A DNA stretch of 64,000 bases from Streptomyces sp. NBRC 109706 (GTDB taxonomy: Bacteria; Actinomycetota; Actinomycetes; Streptomycetales; Streptomycetaceae), in assembly GCF_000974485.1 (NCBI RefSeq), contig NZ_BBOM01000009.1, positions 186,001 to 250,000 on the forward strand, in the 5' to 3' direction. Of the stretch, positions 37,419-46,421 are shown in pieces (the stretch's first letter is position 1; each line of letters opens with the position of its first letter). Both the position numbers and the translations under genes were made by a program. The notes under the pieces were generated by a model that was given only the letters and a program-made list of their open reading frames with translations, was not told the origin of the DNA and made no database searches.

Positions 37419-37781
37419 GGTCACGGCCTCCAAGAGGTGTACCTGCAATACAGCCAGAGAGGACGATAATGCGCTTTTCACTCTGAGGACCAGAGGGTTT
37501 CGATCACCGATCGACGCACCATGCCGGGCTGTTGCCCACCCCGACACCCACCGCGACACCGACCCCCGCACCCGATCCACCGCGCACCGCGCCGACCGGT
37601 TCGACGAGGCGGCTCCGCGCTCGTCGGGAACGTCGCCATATCGATTTCACATACCGTTCCCATGCCGCAAGAAAAGCCCAACTATCAGTCCACATAAGGG
37701 AGTTGCCCACCAGAATATTGCCGACACATGTCCGCGGCGCCAAGCGCTTCCCGGCCCGGCGACGGACCCGTGCGCGGTGTC
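37419..37781. other. Gene-free region between divergent units
   Basis: No supported gene. The left end must hold the promoter of the isomerase operon (minus strand), the right end runs into the promoter of the sulfur leader peptide. Confidence 0.5.
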
Positions 37782-37811
37782 TTGACCCCTCGCGCAGACG
37801 TTCGCTACGTT
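37782..37811 (+). promoter_or_regulatory. Promoter of the sulfonate operon leader
   Basis: TTGACC (37782-37787), 18 bases, TACGTT (37806-37811). The predicted transcription start coincides with the A of the leader-peptide ATG seven bases downstream, so the message would be leaderless. Confidence 0.65.
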
Positions 37812-37818
37812 CCCCGAC

Positions 37819-37893
37819 ATGCGGACCTCCGAGCGTTTCACCGAGCGCCGCGCCGTCGATCTGATGCGCGTGAGCACCGCCATCTGTCGCTGA
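37819..37893 (+). CDS. Cysteine-type leader peptide of the sulfonate operon
   Basis: This 24-codon ORF ends with AVDLMRVSTAICR, with the only Cys as the penultimate codon (TGT CGC stop). This is the hallmark of the actinobacterial leader peptides that precede cysteine and sulfonate genes; ribosomes pause at Cys when cysteine is low and the downstream genes are then expressed. No ribosome site precedes the ATG but a good promoter ends seven bases before it, which fits leaderless translation. It lies 237 bases before the substrate-binding protein gene and is too short for usual gene finders. Confidence 0.8.
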   Translation: MRTSERFTERRAVDLMRVSTAICR

Positions 37894-38130
37894 CCCCCGC
37901 GCTCCGCTCCCCGGCCGCGCCCCCGCACCGACGCCGCTGCGGCAGCCCTCCCCCGGCCCAGGCGCACTGCCCCGCCCCACCCCCAGCCGACGGGCCCTTC
38001 CGCCCCACCGGCCGGCTTCCCCTGCCCACCGACGCTACGCGCCCTCCGCGCCACGCCGCGCCCCTTGTTCCGGCGCCGGCGAACCGTCGCATGGCTCTCT
38101 CCGGCGATTCCTCACCTCTTGGAACCACCT
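37894..38130 (+). promoter_or_regulatory. C-rich, G-poor attenuator region after the leader peptide
   Basis: The 237 bases between leader stop and the first structural gene are very rich in C and poor in G on the coding strand, with no strong U-tailed hairpin. This composition is typical for Rho loading sites. I infer Rho-dependent termination when the leader is fully translated. Confidence 0.4.
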
Positions 38131-39291
38131 ATGCCCAGGTATGGATCATTCCCGCGTCTCCGTGGCACCTCGCGCCCCGCCGCCCTCGGCACCGCGCTGC
38201 TCCTCGGCTCCCTGCTCCTGACCACCGGCTGCGCCGACGACACCGCGACCGCCAGCGCCTCGGAACTCGCCGAGACCGAGATCCCCGACACGGTCTCCCC
38301 CGACACCAAGCTGACCATCGGCACCCCGGAGATCGAGGTCGCCCTCGAACTCTCCGGGCTGATCGACGAGATCCCCTTCGAGGTCGAGTGGGCCAACCTC
38401 AGCGGCGGCCCCCAGTGCTCCGAGGCGTTCCGGGCCGACTCCCTCGACGTCTGCTCGGCCGCCGAGATCCCGTCCATCCACGCGCACTGGACCGGTCTCG
38501 ACACCAAGCTGGTGGCCGCGGAGTTCCGCGACGACCCGATCGCGCACCCCATCTACGAGCTGGGCATCGCGCCGGGGGTGGACGTCCAGGAGCTGTCCGA
38601 CCTGCGCGGCAAGAAGATCGCCTTCAGCCCGGGCCAGGCCCAGGGCGCCCTGATCCTGCGTGTGTTGGACGCGGCCGGGCTCGGTCATGACGACGTGGAG
38701 CTGGTCGAGCTGCCCAGCACCGGCGATGTCTACCCCACGGCGCTCGGCAGCGGCCAGGTCGAGGTGGCACCGCTCGGCTCGGTGCATATCCGCCGCTACG
38801 CGGAACAGTACGGGGACGAGGGCGGCAGCCTGATCCCACACGGCCTGCGGGACGACCCCGGCCATCTGTGGGTGCCCACCTCCTCGGTGAGCGATCCCGA
38901 AAAGGCCGCCGCCATCAGGGAGTTCGTCAAGATCTGGGCCCGCGCCCAGCTCTGGATCGACCAGCACCCCGAGGAGTGGATCCAGGGCTACTACATCGAC
39001 GATCAGGGCCTGTCCTACGAGGACGGCGTCTATCTGGTCGAGCAGAGCGGCCATCCCGACATCCCGGCGGACTGGACCGGGGCCATCGAGCGCCAACAGC
39101 AGACGATCGATCTGCTGGCCGCCGAGTTGGGCAACGAGTCGTTCGACGCGGAGATCCTCTTCGACCGCCGCTTCGAGACGGTCGCCGCCGAAGCCTGGTC
39201 CGAGGCCGTCGCGGCAAGCGGCAACGCAGCCGGCGACAGCGACAGCGACAACAACGGCGAGAGCGGCGCGGCGGAAGAAGGTGACGCGTGA
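38131..39291 (+). CDS. ABC transporter substrate-binding lipoprotein (SsuA/nitrate-taurine family)
   Basis: The 386-residue protein has a lipoprotein signal: Arg-rich start, hydrophobic GTALLLGSLLLTTGC, with lipobox LTTGC near residues 27-31. The mature part resembles the SsuA/TauA family (LSGGPQCSEAFRADSLDVCSA, DLRGKKIAFSPGQAQGALILRVLDAAGLG). The tail is Ser/Asp/Gly/Glu-rich. With the permease, ATPase and two FMN monooxygenases it is a sulfonate or organosulfur importer. ATG 38131 has TTGGAA upstream. The upstream leader peptide suggests induction by cysteine limitation. Confidence 0.85.
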   Translation: MPRYGSFPRLRGTSRPAALGTALLLGSLLLTTGCADDTATASASELAETEIPDTVSPDTKLTIGTPEIEVALELSGLIDEIPFEVEWANLSGGPQCSEAFRADSLDVCSAAEIPSIHAHWTGLDTKLVAAEFRDDPIAHPIYELGIAPGVDVQELSDLRGKKIAFSPGQAQGALILRVLDAAGLGHDDVELVELPSTGDVYPTALGSGQVEVAPLGSVHIRRYAEQYGDEGGSLIPHGLRDDPGHLWVPTSSVSDPEKAAAIREFVKIWARAQLWIDQHPEEWIQGYYIDDQGLSYEDGVYLVEQSGHPDIPADWTGAIERQQQTIDLLAAELGNESFDAEILFDRRFETVAAEAWSEAVAASGNAAGDSDSDNNGESGAAEEGDA

Positions 39292-40196
39292 TGAGCACCG
39301 AGTTGTCCAAACCCGAGGTCGCGACCACCGACGCACCGCCGGGGCCACCCGTCGCGAAAGCCGCCGAGAAGACCACGGAGAAGGCGCGCCGGCCGAGCAC
39401 GACCCGCCTCCGGCGGCGCCGGCGGCGGCTCGGCCCGGGCCGCCCCATCCCGTTCGGCTGGGCCATCGGCCCGGCGCTGCTGCTCGCCGTCTGGGCCGTC
39501 GGCTCGGCCGCCGGCCTGATCGACGAGCGCAATCTCTCCGCGCCCTGGGACGTCGTCGCCACCGCCGGTGAGCTGATCGACGAGGGCCGCCTCCAGGACC
39601 ATCTGTGGGCGTCCACCGAACGCGCCCTCTCCGGGCTGGCGTTCGGCGTCGCCGCCGGTCTGGTGCTGGCGCTGATCGCCGGCCTCAGCCGTCTCGGCGA
39701 GGGCGTGATCGACGGTCCCGTGCAGATCAAACGGTCGATCCCCTCGCTGGCGCTGATCCCGCTGCTGATCCTGTGGTTCGGCATCGGCGAGTCGATGAAG
39801 GTCATCACCATCACCCTGGGCGTGCTGGTGCCGATCTACATCCACACCCACCACGGGCTGCGCGGCATCGACAGCCGCTATGTGGAGTTGGCCGAGACGC
39901 TGCGGCTGAGCCGCTGGGGCTTTCTGCGGCATGTGGTGCTGCCGGGCGCGCTGCCCGGCTTCCTGCTGGGCCTGCGGTTCGCCGTGACCGCGGCCTGGCT
40001 CTCCCTGGTGGTGGTCGAACAGGTCAACGCGACCAGCGGCATCGGCTACATGATGGAGCTGGCCCGCACCTACGGCCAGACCGACGTCATCCTCGTCGGC
40101 CTGGTGGTCTACGGACTGCTCGGCCTGATCTCCGACGGCCTGGTGAGGCTCGCGCAACGAAAGGCACTGTCATGGCAGCGCACGCTGGCGGACTGA
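39291..40196 (+). CDS. ABC transporter permease (SsuC type)
   Basis: The 301-residue protein has a charged N-terminus of about 50 residues followed by six helices. The EAA-type loop is in YVELAETLRLSRWGFLRHVVLPGALPGFL cut here to the conserved AETLR...LPGALP pattern. It forms the membrane channel of the sulfonate importer. The start overlaps the upstream stop by one base (TGATG), with AAGAAGG as ribosome site; the ATPase gene starts 25 bases before its end. Confidence 0.85.
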   Translation: MSTELSKPEVATTDAPPGPPVAKAAEKTTEKARRPSTTRLRRRRRRLGPGRPIPFGWAIGPALLLAVWAVGSAAGLIDERNLSAPWDVVATAGELIDEGRLQDHLWASTERALSGLAFGVAAGLVLALIAGLSRLGEGVIDGPVQIKRSIPSLALIPLLILWFGIGESMKVITITLGVLVPIYIHTHHGLRGIDSRYVELAETLRLSRWGFLRHVVLPGALPGFLLGLRFAVTAAWLSLVVVEQVNATSGIGYMMELARTYGQTDVILVGLVVYGLLGLISDGLVRLAQRKALSWQRTLAD

Positions 40197-40954
40197 CCGA
40201 GGCACCGGCCGGGCCGGCCGTCCATATCGCCTCTCTGACCCGGCAGTTCGGCGAGCGGCGGGTGCTGGACGCGCTGGATCTCGATATCGCGCCCGACGAG
40301 TTCGTCGCCCTGATCGGCCGCAGCGGCTCCGGCAAGAGCACGCTGCTGCGGGTCCTGGCCGGCATCGACCACGAGGTGACGTCCTATCAGGAACTGGCCG
40401 CGCCGGAGAAGGTCTCAGTGGTCTTCCAGGACGCCCGACTGCTGCCCTGGAAGCGGGTCCTGGACAATGTGGCGCTGGGCCTCGGCGGTCCGGACGCCGA
40501 GGCGCGCGCCAGAACGGCGTTGGCCGAGGTGGGCCTGGCGGGCCGGGAAGGCGCCTGGCCGGTGGAGCTGTCCGGCGGCGAGCAGCAGCGCGTCGCCCTG
40601 GCCCGCTCCCTGGTGCGCGATCCCGAACTGCTGCTGGCGGACGAGCCGTTCGGGGCGCTCGACGCGCTGACCCGGCTACGGATGCACACCCTGCTGCGGC
40701 AGCTCTGCGACCGGCACCGGCCGGCCGTGCTGCTGGTCACCCATGACGTGGACGAGGCGATAGCGCTGGCCGACCGGGTGGTGGTACTGGACGAGGGCCG
40801 GATCGCCGCCGATCTGCCGGTGGACCTGCCGCCGCCGCGCAGCCCGGGCACCGCGCGTTACGCAACGCTCCGCACCGAACTGCTCACCCTGCTCGGCGTC
40901 GACCCGGCAGCCGACCCCGTCGGCCCCACCCCGGAAGGAGGCGAACTCCCGTGA
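40172..40954 (+). CDS. ABC transporter ATP-binding protein (SsuB type)
   Basis: The 260-residue ATPase has Walker A GRSGSGKST, Q-loop VVFQDARLLPW, the signature LSGGEQQRVALARSL, Walker B LLLADEPFGALD and the switch His in VTHDVDEA. The sequence matches the SsuB/TauB branch that drives sulfonate or nitrate import. It overlaps both neighbours (25 bases with the permease, GTGA with the monooxygenase). Confidence 0.93.
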   Translation: MAAHAGGLTEAPAGPAVHIASLTRQFGERRVLDALDLDIAPDEFVALIGRSGSGKSTLLRVLAGIDHEVTSYQELAAPEKVSVVFQDARLLPWKRVLDNVALGLGGPDAEARARTALAEVGLAGREGAWPVELSGGEQQRVALARSLVRDPELLLADEPFGALDALTRLRMHTLLRQLCDRHRPAVLLVTHDVDEAIALADRVVVLDEGRIAADLPVDLPPPRSPGTARYATLRTELLTLLGVDPAADPVGPTPEGGELP

Positions 40955-42327
40955 GCCGTCAGGCCGATGCGCGGGCGCGCCGCCAGCTGCGTCTCAACCT
41001 CTTCATCTATCCGGGCGGTCACCACGAGGCCGCCTGGCGCTACCCGGGCTCGGAGCCGGAGCGCCTGCTGGACATCCGCTACTACCAGGACATCGCGCGC
41101 CGCGCCGAGGCGGCGAAGTTCGACGGGATCTTCCTGGCCGACGGCCCGGCGCTGGCCGACAACGTCCGCTATGCCAGCAGGTTCCGGCTGGAGCCGTTCA
41201 CCTCGCTGGCGACCCTGGCGGCGGTCACCGAGCGCATCGGACTGATCGCCACCGCCTCCACCACCTACTTCGAGCCCTACAACCTGGCCCGGCTCTTCGC
41301 CTCGCTCGACCATCTGAGCAACGGCAGGGCCGGCTGGAACATCGTCACCACCGGCGCGCCGCAGGCGGCGGCGAACTTCGGTCTGGACGCCCATCCGGTG
41401 CACGCCGAACGCTACGACCGGGCACGGGAGTTCGTCGAGGTGGTCAGCAAGCTGTGGGACAGCTGGGAGGACGAGGCGCTGATCGCCGATCCGGCGTCGG
41501 GGCTCTTCGCCGACACCGACCGGGTGCATCCCATCGAGCACGAGGGCCGGCACTTCAGGGTGCGCGGTCCGCTCAACATCCCGCGCACCCCGCAGGGCCG
41601 TCCGGTCTATGTGCAGGCCGGCTCGTCCGAGGACGGACGGTCGTTCGCCGCGCGGTATGCGGAGGCGGTGTTCACGGCCCATCAGACCCTGCCCAGCGGG
41701 CAGGAGTTCTACGCCGATCTGAAGCGCCGCGCCACGGCGGCGGGCCGCGACCCCGACCTGCTGCTGGTGCTGCCCGGCATCAGCCCGTTCATCGGCTCGA
41801 CGGAGGCCGAGGCGCGGGCGCTGCACGACGAGTTCAACGAACTCACCCAGCCGGAGTACTCGTTGCAGATGCTGCACCGCATCCTGGGCGTGCGGCTGAC
41901 CACCGAGCAGCTGGACGGACCGGTGCCACGCGAGCTGATCGAGACGGACGGCGAACGCGGCAACGGCAGCAGGTTCCAGGTGATCCTCGACATCATCGAC
42001 CGTGAACAGCCAACGGTGCGGCAGCTGTTGCACCAGCTCGCCGGGGCCAGGGGGCACCGGGTGGTCACCGGCACCCCGGAGCAGGTGGCCGACCAGATCC
42101 AGAAGTGGTTCGAGAACGGGGCCGCCGACGGTTTCAACATCATGCCGCCCTGGCTGACCGGCGGCTTCGACGTCTTCGCCGAACAGGTGGTGCCGATCCT
42201 GCGGCAACGCGGCCTGTTCCGAACCGAGTACACCGGCAGCACGCTGCGCGAGCACTACGGTCTGCCACGGCCGGCCGGCCGGTCGGCGAGACCGCCGGCC
42301 GACGAACTGGTCAGCGCAGCGCGCTGA
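40951..42327 (+). CDS. NtaA/SnaA/DszA-family FMN-dependent monooxygenase
   Basis: The 458-residue LLM-class flavoprotein has the NtaA/DszA signature LNLFIYPGGHHEAAWRYPG, FDGIFLADGPALAD, LFASLDHLSNGRAGWNIVTT and the GRPVYVQAGSSEDGR stretch. Relatives split organosulfur compounds (sulfones, sulfonates) or nitrilotriacetate using FMNH2 from a separate reductase. Being fourth gene of a sulfonate ABC operon (GTGA overlap), it most likely releases sulfite from the imported compound. Confidence 0.88.
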   Translation: MSRQADARARRQLRLNLFIYPGGHHEAAWRYPGSEPERLLDIRYYQDIARRAEAAKFDGIFLADGPALADNVRYASRFRLEPFTSLATLAAVTERIGLIATASTTYFEPYNLARLFASLDHLSNGRAGWNIVTTGAPQAAANFGLDAHPVHAERYDRAREFVEVVSKLWDSWEDEALIADPASGLFADTDRVHPIEHEGRHFRVRGPLNIPRTPQGRPVYVQAGSSEDGRSFAARYAEAVFTAHQTLPSGQEFYADLKRRATAAGRDPDLLLVLPGISPFIGSTEAEARALHDEFNELTQPEYSLQMLHRILGVRLTTEQLDGPVPRELIETDGERGNGSRFQVILDIIDREQPTVRQLLHQLAGARGHRVVTGTPEQVADQIQKWFENGAADGFNIMPPWLTGGFDVFAEQVVPILRQRGLFRTEYTGSTLREHYGLPRPAGRSARPPADELVSAAR

Positions 42328-42354
42328 ACGCACCACCGCCGCCCGGTCGTTGAC

Positions 42355-42399
42355 GCGGGGGACGGGACACCCGTGGCCTCCCCGCCCCCCGTCCCCCGC
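42355..42399 (+). terminator. Hairpin after the monooxygenase
   Basis: GCGGGGGACGGG (42355-42366) pairs perfectly over 12 bases with CCCGTCCCCCGC (42388-42399) across a 21-base loop. It lies 28 bases after the operon's fourth gene and may end or weaken transcription into the next one. Confidence 0.6.
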
Positions 42400-42448
42400 C
42401 CGTCGACCGGTCGGTCACCCGAGTGAACCGCCACTGAGAGGGGTGCGC

Positions 42449-43624
42449 ATGTCGCACGAGTCCGTGCCGCTGTCCATACTCGACCTGGTGCCCATCAGCT
42501 CCGGAAGCACCGCCGGCCAGGCGCTGCGCAATTCCGTCGATCTGGCCCAACACGCCGAGGAGTTGGGCTACCACCGCTACTGGCTGGCCGAGCACCATCT
42601 GGTCCCCGGGGTGGCCAGCTCGCAACCCGCCCTGGTGATCGGCCTGATCGCGGGCGCCACCCGCCGGATCCGGGTCGGCTCGGGAGCGGTCCAACTCGGC
42701 CATCAGACGGCGCTGTCCGTGGTGGAGCAGTTCGGCATCCTGGACGCGCTGGCCCCCGGGCGGATCGATCTGGGCCTCGGCCGCTCGGGCCATCGGGCGA
42801 AGCAGGGGCAGGAGGCCGGCAAGCCCCAACCCCAGCCCCAGCCGGACTCCAAGCCCGAGCCCGAGTCCGAGTCCGAGCCCGTCGCGGCGCGCGAGGTCGA
42901 GGGGCTGCTGGTCCCGCCGCCCTTCCACCCGGGAAAGCTGCTGGCCTCCCCCCGATTCGCCGTGCATCTACGGCTGTTGCAGCACCCGGGCGCCGAACCA
43001 CGCGACTACGCCGAGCAGGTGGACGAGATCCGCGCCCTGCTGGACGGCACCTACCGCTCCCCCGAGGGGCTGGACGCGCATGCGACGCCGGGTGAGGGCG
43101 CCGACGTCCAGCTCTGGGTGCTGGGCAGCAGCGCGGGCGAGAGCGCCAGGGTCGCCGGCGAGCGCGGCCTCCCGTTCACCGCCAACTACCACGTCAGCCC
43201 GGGCACCGTGCTGGAGACGGTGGCCGCCTACCGGAAGGCGTTCGTGCCATCGGCCGAACTGGCCGAGCCCCTGGTGCAGGTGTCGGCCGATGTGGTGGTG
43301 GCCGAGGACGAGTCGACGGCGCGCCGGCTGGCCAGCGGCTACGCGCCCTGGGTGCGGGCGATCAGGGACGGGCGCGGCGCCATCCCGTTCCCGACACCGG
43401 AGGAGGCCGCGGCGGCCAGCTGGACGGAGGAGGAACGGCGGCTGGTGGCCGACCGGTTGGACACCCAGTTCGTCGGCACACCGGGCCAGGTCGTCGACGG
43501 GCTGACCCGGCTGCGCGCGGCGACGGGCGCCGACGAGCTGCTGATCACCACCATCACCCATGACCACGCGGACCGGGTCCGTTCCTACCGACTGCTCGCC
43601 GAGGCCTGGGGCACCGCCGGCTGA
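42449..43624 (+). CDS. LLM-class flavin-dependent oxidoreductase (MsnO8-like)
   Basis: The 391-residue protein has the luciferase-like start LSILDLVPISSGSTAGQALR, YHRYWLAEHH, VGSGAVQLGHQTAL and ILDALAPGRIDLGLGRSG. This is the MsnO8 branch often found beside sulfonate or sulfur-compound genes. It contains a Pro/Gln/Glu/Ser low-complexity insert at about residues 123-145 (KPQPQPQPDSKPEPESESEP), which is not part of the barrel core. ATG 42449 has GAGAGGGG upstream. It is separated from the operon by 121 bases with a hairpin. Confidence 0.85.
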   Translation: MSHESVPLSILDLVPISSGSTAGQALRNSVDLAQHAEELGYHRYWLAEHHLVPGVASSQPALVIGLIAGATRRIRVGSGAVQLGHQTALSVVEQFGILDALAPGRIDLGLGRSGHRAKQGQEAGKPQPQPQPDSKPEPESESEPVAAREVEGLLVPPPFHPGKLLASPRFAVHLRLLQHPGAEPRDYAEQVDEIRALLDGTYRSPEGLDAHATPGEGADVQLWVLGSSAGESARVAGERGLPFTANYHVSPGTVLETVAAYRKAFVPSAELAEPLVQVSADVVVAEDESTARRLASGYAPWVRAIRDGRGAIPFPTPEEAAAASWTEEERRLVADRLDTQFVGTPGQVVDGLTRLRAATGADELLITTITHDHADRVRSYRLLAEAWGTAG

Positions 43625-43661
43625 TCCGGGCGTCGCGCGCTGGGCCGTCGCACGGGACGGC

Positions 43662-44486
43662 TCAGCGGGCGGCGGCGTCCGGCAGCGGCGAGGACGCCAG
43701 GGCCCGGGCGACCTCCTTGGCGACCGCCTCCCAGTGGTCGGCGAGATAGAAGTGACCGCCGGTGAAGCCGTGCAGACTGAACGGGCCCTCGCTCAACTGC
43801 GCCCAGGCGCGGCCCTCTTCCTCGTCGACACGCGGGTCGACATCGCCCAGCAGGACATGCAGCGGCGCGCGCAGCGGCGGCCCCGGCCGGTGGCGGTAGG
43901 TCTCGATGGCCGTGTAGTCGCCGCGCAGCGCGGGCAGCACCATGGAGACCATGCCAGGATCGCGCAGCAACGCCGAGTCGGTGCCGCTGAGCGCGGTCAC
44001 CTCGGCGATCAGCCCCTCGTCGTCACGCTGGTGCACCGTCTCGGTGCGGTGGACCGTCGGGGAGCGGCGCCCGGAGAGAAAGAGCCCCTGGGCGACCAGC
44101 CCGTCGCCGGCCTCGAAGCGGCGTGCCACCTCGTAGGAGATCACCGCGCCCATGCTGTGCCCGAAGAAGGCCAGCGGCCGGTCGGCGAAGGGCCGGAGCG
44201 CCTGGTGGACGGCGTCGGCGAGCAGGTCGACGCTGGGCATCGGCGGCTCGGCGTACCGGTCCTGCCGGCCCGGATACTGGATGGCCAGCACCTCGGCGGT
44301 CGGCGCCATCAGCTCGGCGAAGCGGAAGAAATAGCTGGCGGACCCGCCGGCGTGCGGCAGCGCCACCAGCCGGAACGGGGCATGCGGATTGGGGTGGTAG
44401 CGGCGCACCCAGTCGGTGTTCCGCTCGGCGCCGCCGCTCGAACCGTTGGCCGGCCCGGCGGTCGACTCACTGCCACGCTCGGCCAT
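43662..44486 (-). CDS. Type II thioesterase (alpha/beta hydrolase)
   Basis: The 274-residue protein has the catalytic Ser in GHSMGA (FFGHSMGAVISYEVARR), LPHAGGSASYFF and the His near the end in GGHFYLADHW. Type II thioesterases free wrongly loaded carrier proteins in NRPS/PKS systems. No such megasynthase is in the window, so it is an orphan or part of a cluster elsewhere. I prefer ATG 44486, with GGGGAGGG upstream, over ATG 44504, which has its ribosome site touching the start. Confidence 0.85.
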   Translation of the reverse strand: MAERGSESTAGPANGSSGGAERNTDWVRRYHPNPHAPFRLVALPHAGGSASYFFRFAELMAPTAEVLAIQYPGRQDRYAEPPMPSVDLLADAVHQALRPFADRPLAFFGHSMGAVISYEVARRFEAGDGLVAQGLFLSGRRSPTVHRTETVHQRDDEGLIAEVTALSGTDSALLRDPGMVSMVLPALRGDYTAIETYRHRPGPPLRAPLHVLLGDVDPRVDEEEGRAWAQLSEGPFSLHGFTGGHFYLADHWEAVAKEVARALASSPLPDAAAR

Positions 44487-44780
44487 CGACGACGCCCTCC
44501 CCATCTCCGTGATCCCCGTGATCTCCCGGCCGCGACCCGGCCGGTCTTGGCTCCTTCGGGACCATCACAGCTCATCGCCTCGACCCGGCGCAGCAACGGG
44601 CCCCGGAATTGGCCGGTTTCCATCGCTCGCCCGCCCGGCGAACGGTGTTACAAGGACCGCTCACGCCGACGGCCGCGGACGGCGCCGCCGTGCGGTGCCG
44701 GCGCAGGTCAGGGAGAACCAGGACGTCGGACGTCCGGGGTGGCTGTTCGTCCTCGGCGATGGTCGTAATACCGTCGACAC

Positions 44781-46058
44781 ATGCAGACAACCGGCGCCCC
44801 GGCACACAACTGGGCTGGAAACATCACCTTCGGCGCGGCTCGGCTGCACCGGCCGACCTCGATCGACGAGCTGCGGCGCCTGGTCGCCGGCGCCGAACGG
44901 GCCCATGTGCTGGGCAGCGGCCACTCGTTCAACCTGATCGCCGACACGGTGGGCGATCTGATCCGGGTGGACAGGTTGCCCCGCCGGGTGGAGATCGACC
45001 GGGACCGCCGCACGGTCACGCTCGGCGCGGGGCTGCGCTATGGCGAGCTGGCGGCCGAACTCCACGCTGCCGGCTTCGCGTTGGGCAATCTGGCGTCGCT
45101 GCCGCATATCTCGATCGCCGGCTCGGTCGCGACCGGCACCCATGGCTCGGGGAACGAGCGGCCCGGGCTGGCGTCGGCGGTGCGGGCGATGGAGTTCGTC
45201 GGACCCGACGGCGGGCTCCACACCGTCGACGCCGAGAGCGATCCGGAGCGCTTCCCCGGCGCGGTGGTGCATCTGGGCGCGCTGGGCGTGGTGACCGCAC
45301 TGACCCTGGAGATAGAGCCGACCTTCGAGGTGGCCCAGTGGGTCTACACCGGGGTGCCGCTGGACGCGGTGGCCGCGCACTATCCGGAGATCTCCGCCAG
45401 CGCCTACAGCGTCAGCGTCTTCACCGACTGGCACGGCGGCGAGGCCACCGTGGTGCTCAAGCGCCGTGTCGACCGGGAAGACGCCGGGCAGCCGGGCGAA
45501 CGCTTCTTCGGCGGGACGCCGGCCACCGAGCCCTGGCATCCGATCCCGGGGATGCCGGCCACCTTCTGCACCCGGCAGGGCGGGGTGCCGGGCCCGTGGC
45601 ACGAGCGGCTGCCGCACTTCCGTGCCGAGTTCACCCCCAGTGGCGGCGAGGAGCTGCAGTCCGAGTTGTTCCTGCCACGCGAACGGGCCACCGAGGCGAT
45701 CGCCGCGCTGCGGGAGATCGCGGCCGAGTTCGCCGGGGTGCTCCAGACCGCCGAGATCCGCACCATCGCGGCCGACGAGCTGTGGCTGAGCCCCGCCCAG
45801 GGCCGGGACTCGGTGGCCTTCCACTTCACCTGGATCAAGGACGAGACGGCGGTGCTGCCGGTGCTCGCCGCCGTGGAGTCCCGGCTACTGCCGCTGGGCG
45901 CCCGCCCGCACTGGGGGAAGCTCACCGGCGCCGCCCCCGCGACAGTGGTGGAGCGCTTCCCCGGGTTCGCCGACTTCCGGCGGCTGGCCGCCTCGCTCGA
46001 CCCCGACGGATGCTTCCGCAACGCCTTTCTGGACGCGCTCTTCGACGCCGCCCCCTGA
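44781..46058 (+). CDS. FAD-linked alditol oxidase
   Basis: The 425-residue protein is of the VAO flavoprotein family and matches streptomycete alditol oxidase AldO in length and layout. The His that covalently holds FAD is His48 in LGSGHSFN, followed by SIAGSVATGTHGSG and the C-terminal GAAPATVVERFPGFADFRR. Enzymes of this type oxidize xylitol, sorbitol or glycerol with oxygen to give aldose and hydrogen peroxide. No signal peptide, so cytoplasmic. ATG 44781; the 294 bases before it hold no gene. Confidence 0.88.
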   Translation: MQTTGAPAHNWAGNITFGAARLHRPTSIDELRRLVAGAERAHVLGSGHSFNLIADTVGDLIRVDRLPRRVEIDRDRRTVTLGAGLRYGELAAELHAAGFALGNLASLPHISIAGSVATGTHGSGNERPGLASAVRAMEFVGPDGGLHTVDAESDPERFPGAVVHLGALGVVTALTLEIEPTFEVAQWVYTGVPLDAVAAHYPEISASAYSVSVFTDWHGGEATVVLKRRVDREDAGQPGERFFGGTPATEPWHPIPGMPATFCTRQGGVPGPWHERLPHFRAEFTPSGGEELQSELFLPRERATEAIAALREIAAEFAGVLQTAEIRTIAADELWLSPAQGRDSVAFHFTWIKDETAVLPVLAAVESRLLPLGARPHWGKLTGAAPATVVERFPGFADFRRLAASLDPDGCFRNAFLDALFDAAP

Positions 46059-46148
46059 GCCCCGGCGGCCCCTCCCACCCTCAGGCGACGGGCGGTGGCC
46101 GGCCGGCTCGGATGGCCGTCTCCGGCCGGCCGCCCTACCCTGACGAAC

Positions 46149-46391
46149 ATGAGCGACCAGGACATTCTGGCCCGTGTCGACGAGCTGGTCTCGGAGGAGC
46201 GGGCGCTGCGCGAACGCGGCACCGGGCGCGGCCTCGCGGAGGACGAGCGGCTGCGCCTCAGCGAACTGGAGGTGCGGCTCGACCAGTGCTGGGACCTGCT
46301 CCGGCAGCGCCGGGCACGGGCCGAGTTCGGCGACGATCCGGACGGCGCCACCCCGCGCCCGGCCCGCGAGGTCGAGGGCTACCAGTCCTGA
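46149..46391 (+). CDS. DUF2630 family protein
   Basis: The 80-residue protein matches the small DUF2630 family of actinobacteria: DQDILARVDELVSEERALRE, DERLRLSELEVRLDQCWDLL and RQRRARAEFGDDPD. It is a charged helical hairpin without known function. ATG 46149. Confidence 0.85.
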   Translation: MSDQDILARVDELVSEERALRERGTGRGLAEDERLRLSELEVRLDQCWDLLRQRRARAEFGDDPDGATPRPAREVEGYQS

Positions 46392-46421
46392 CGCGTCCCG
46401 CTCAGCTCCACTCATTCCCGC

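Noticed and set aside
43662..44486. Biosynthetic gene cluster suggested by the type II thioesterase
   Set aside because: No NRPS, PKS, carrier protein or tailoring set is within the window, so a cluster cannot be claimed.
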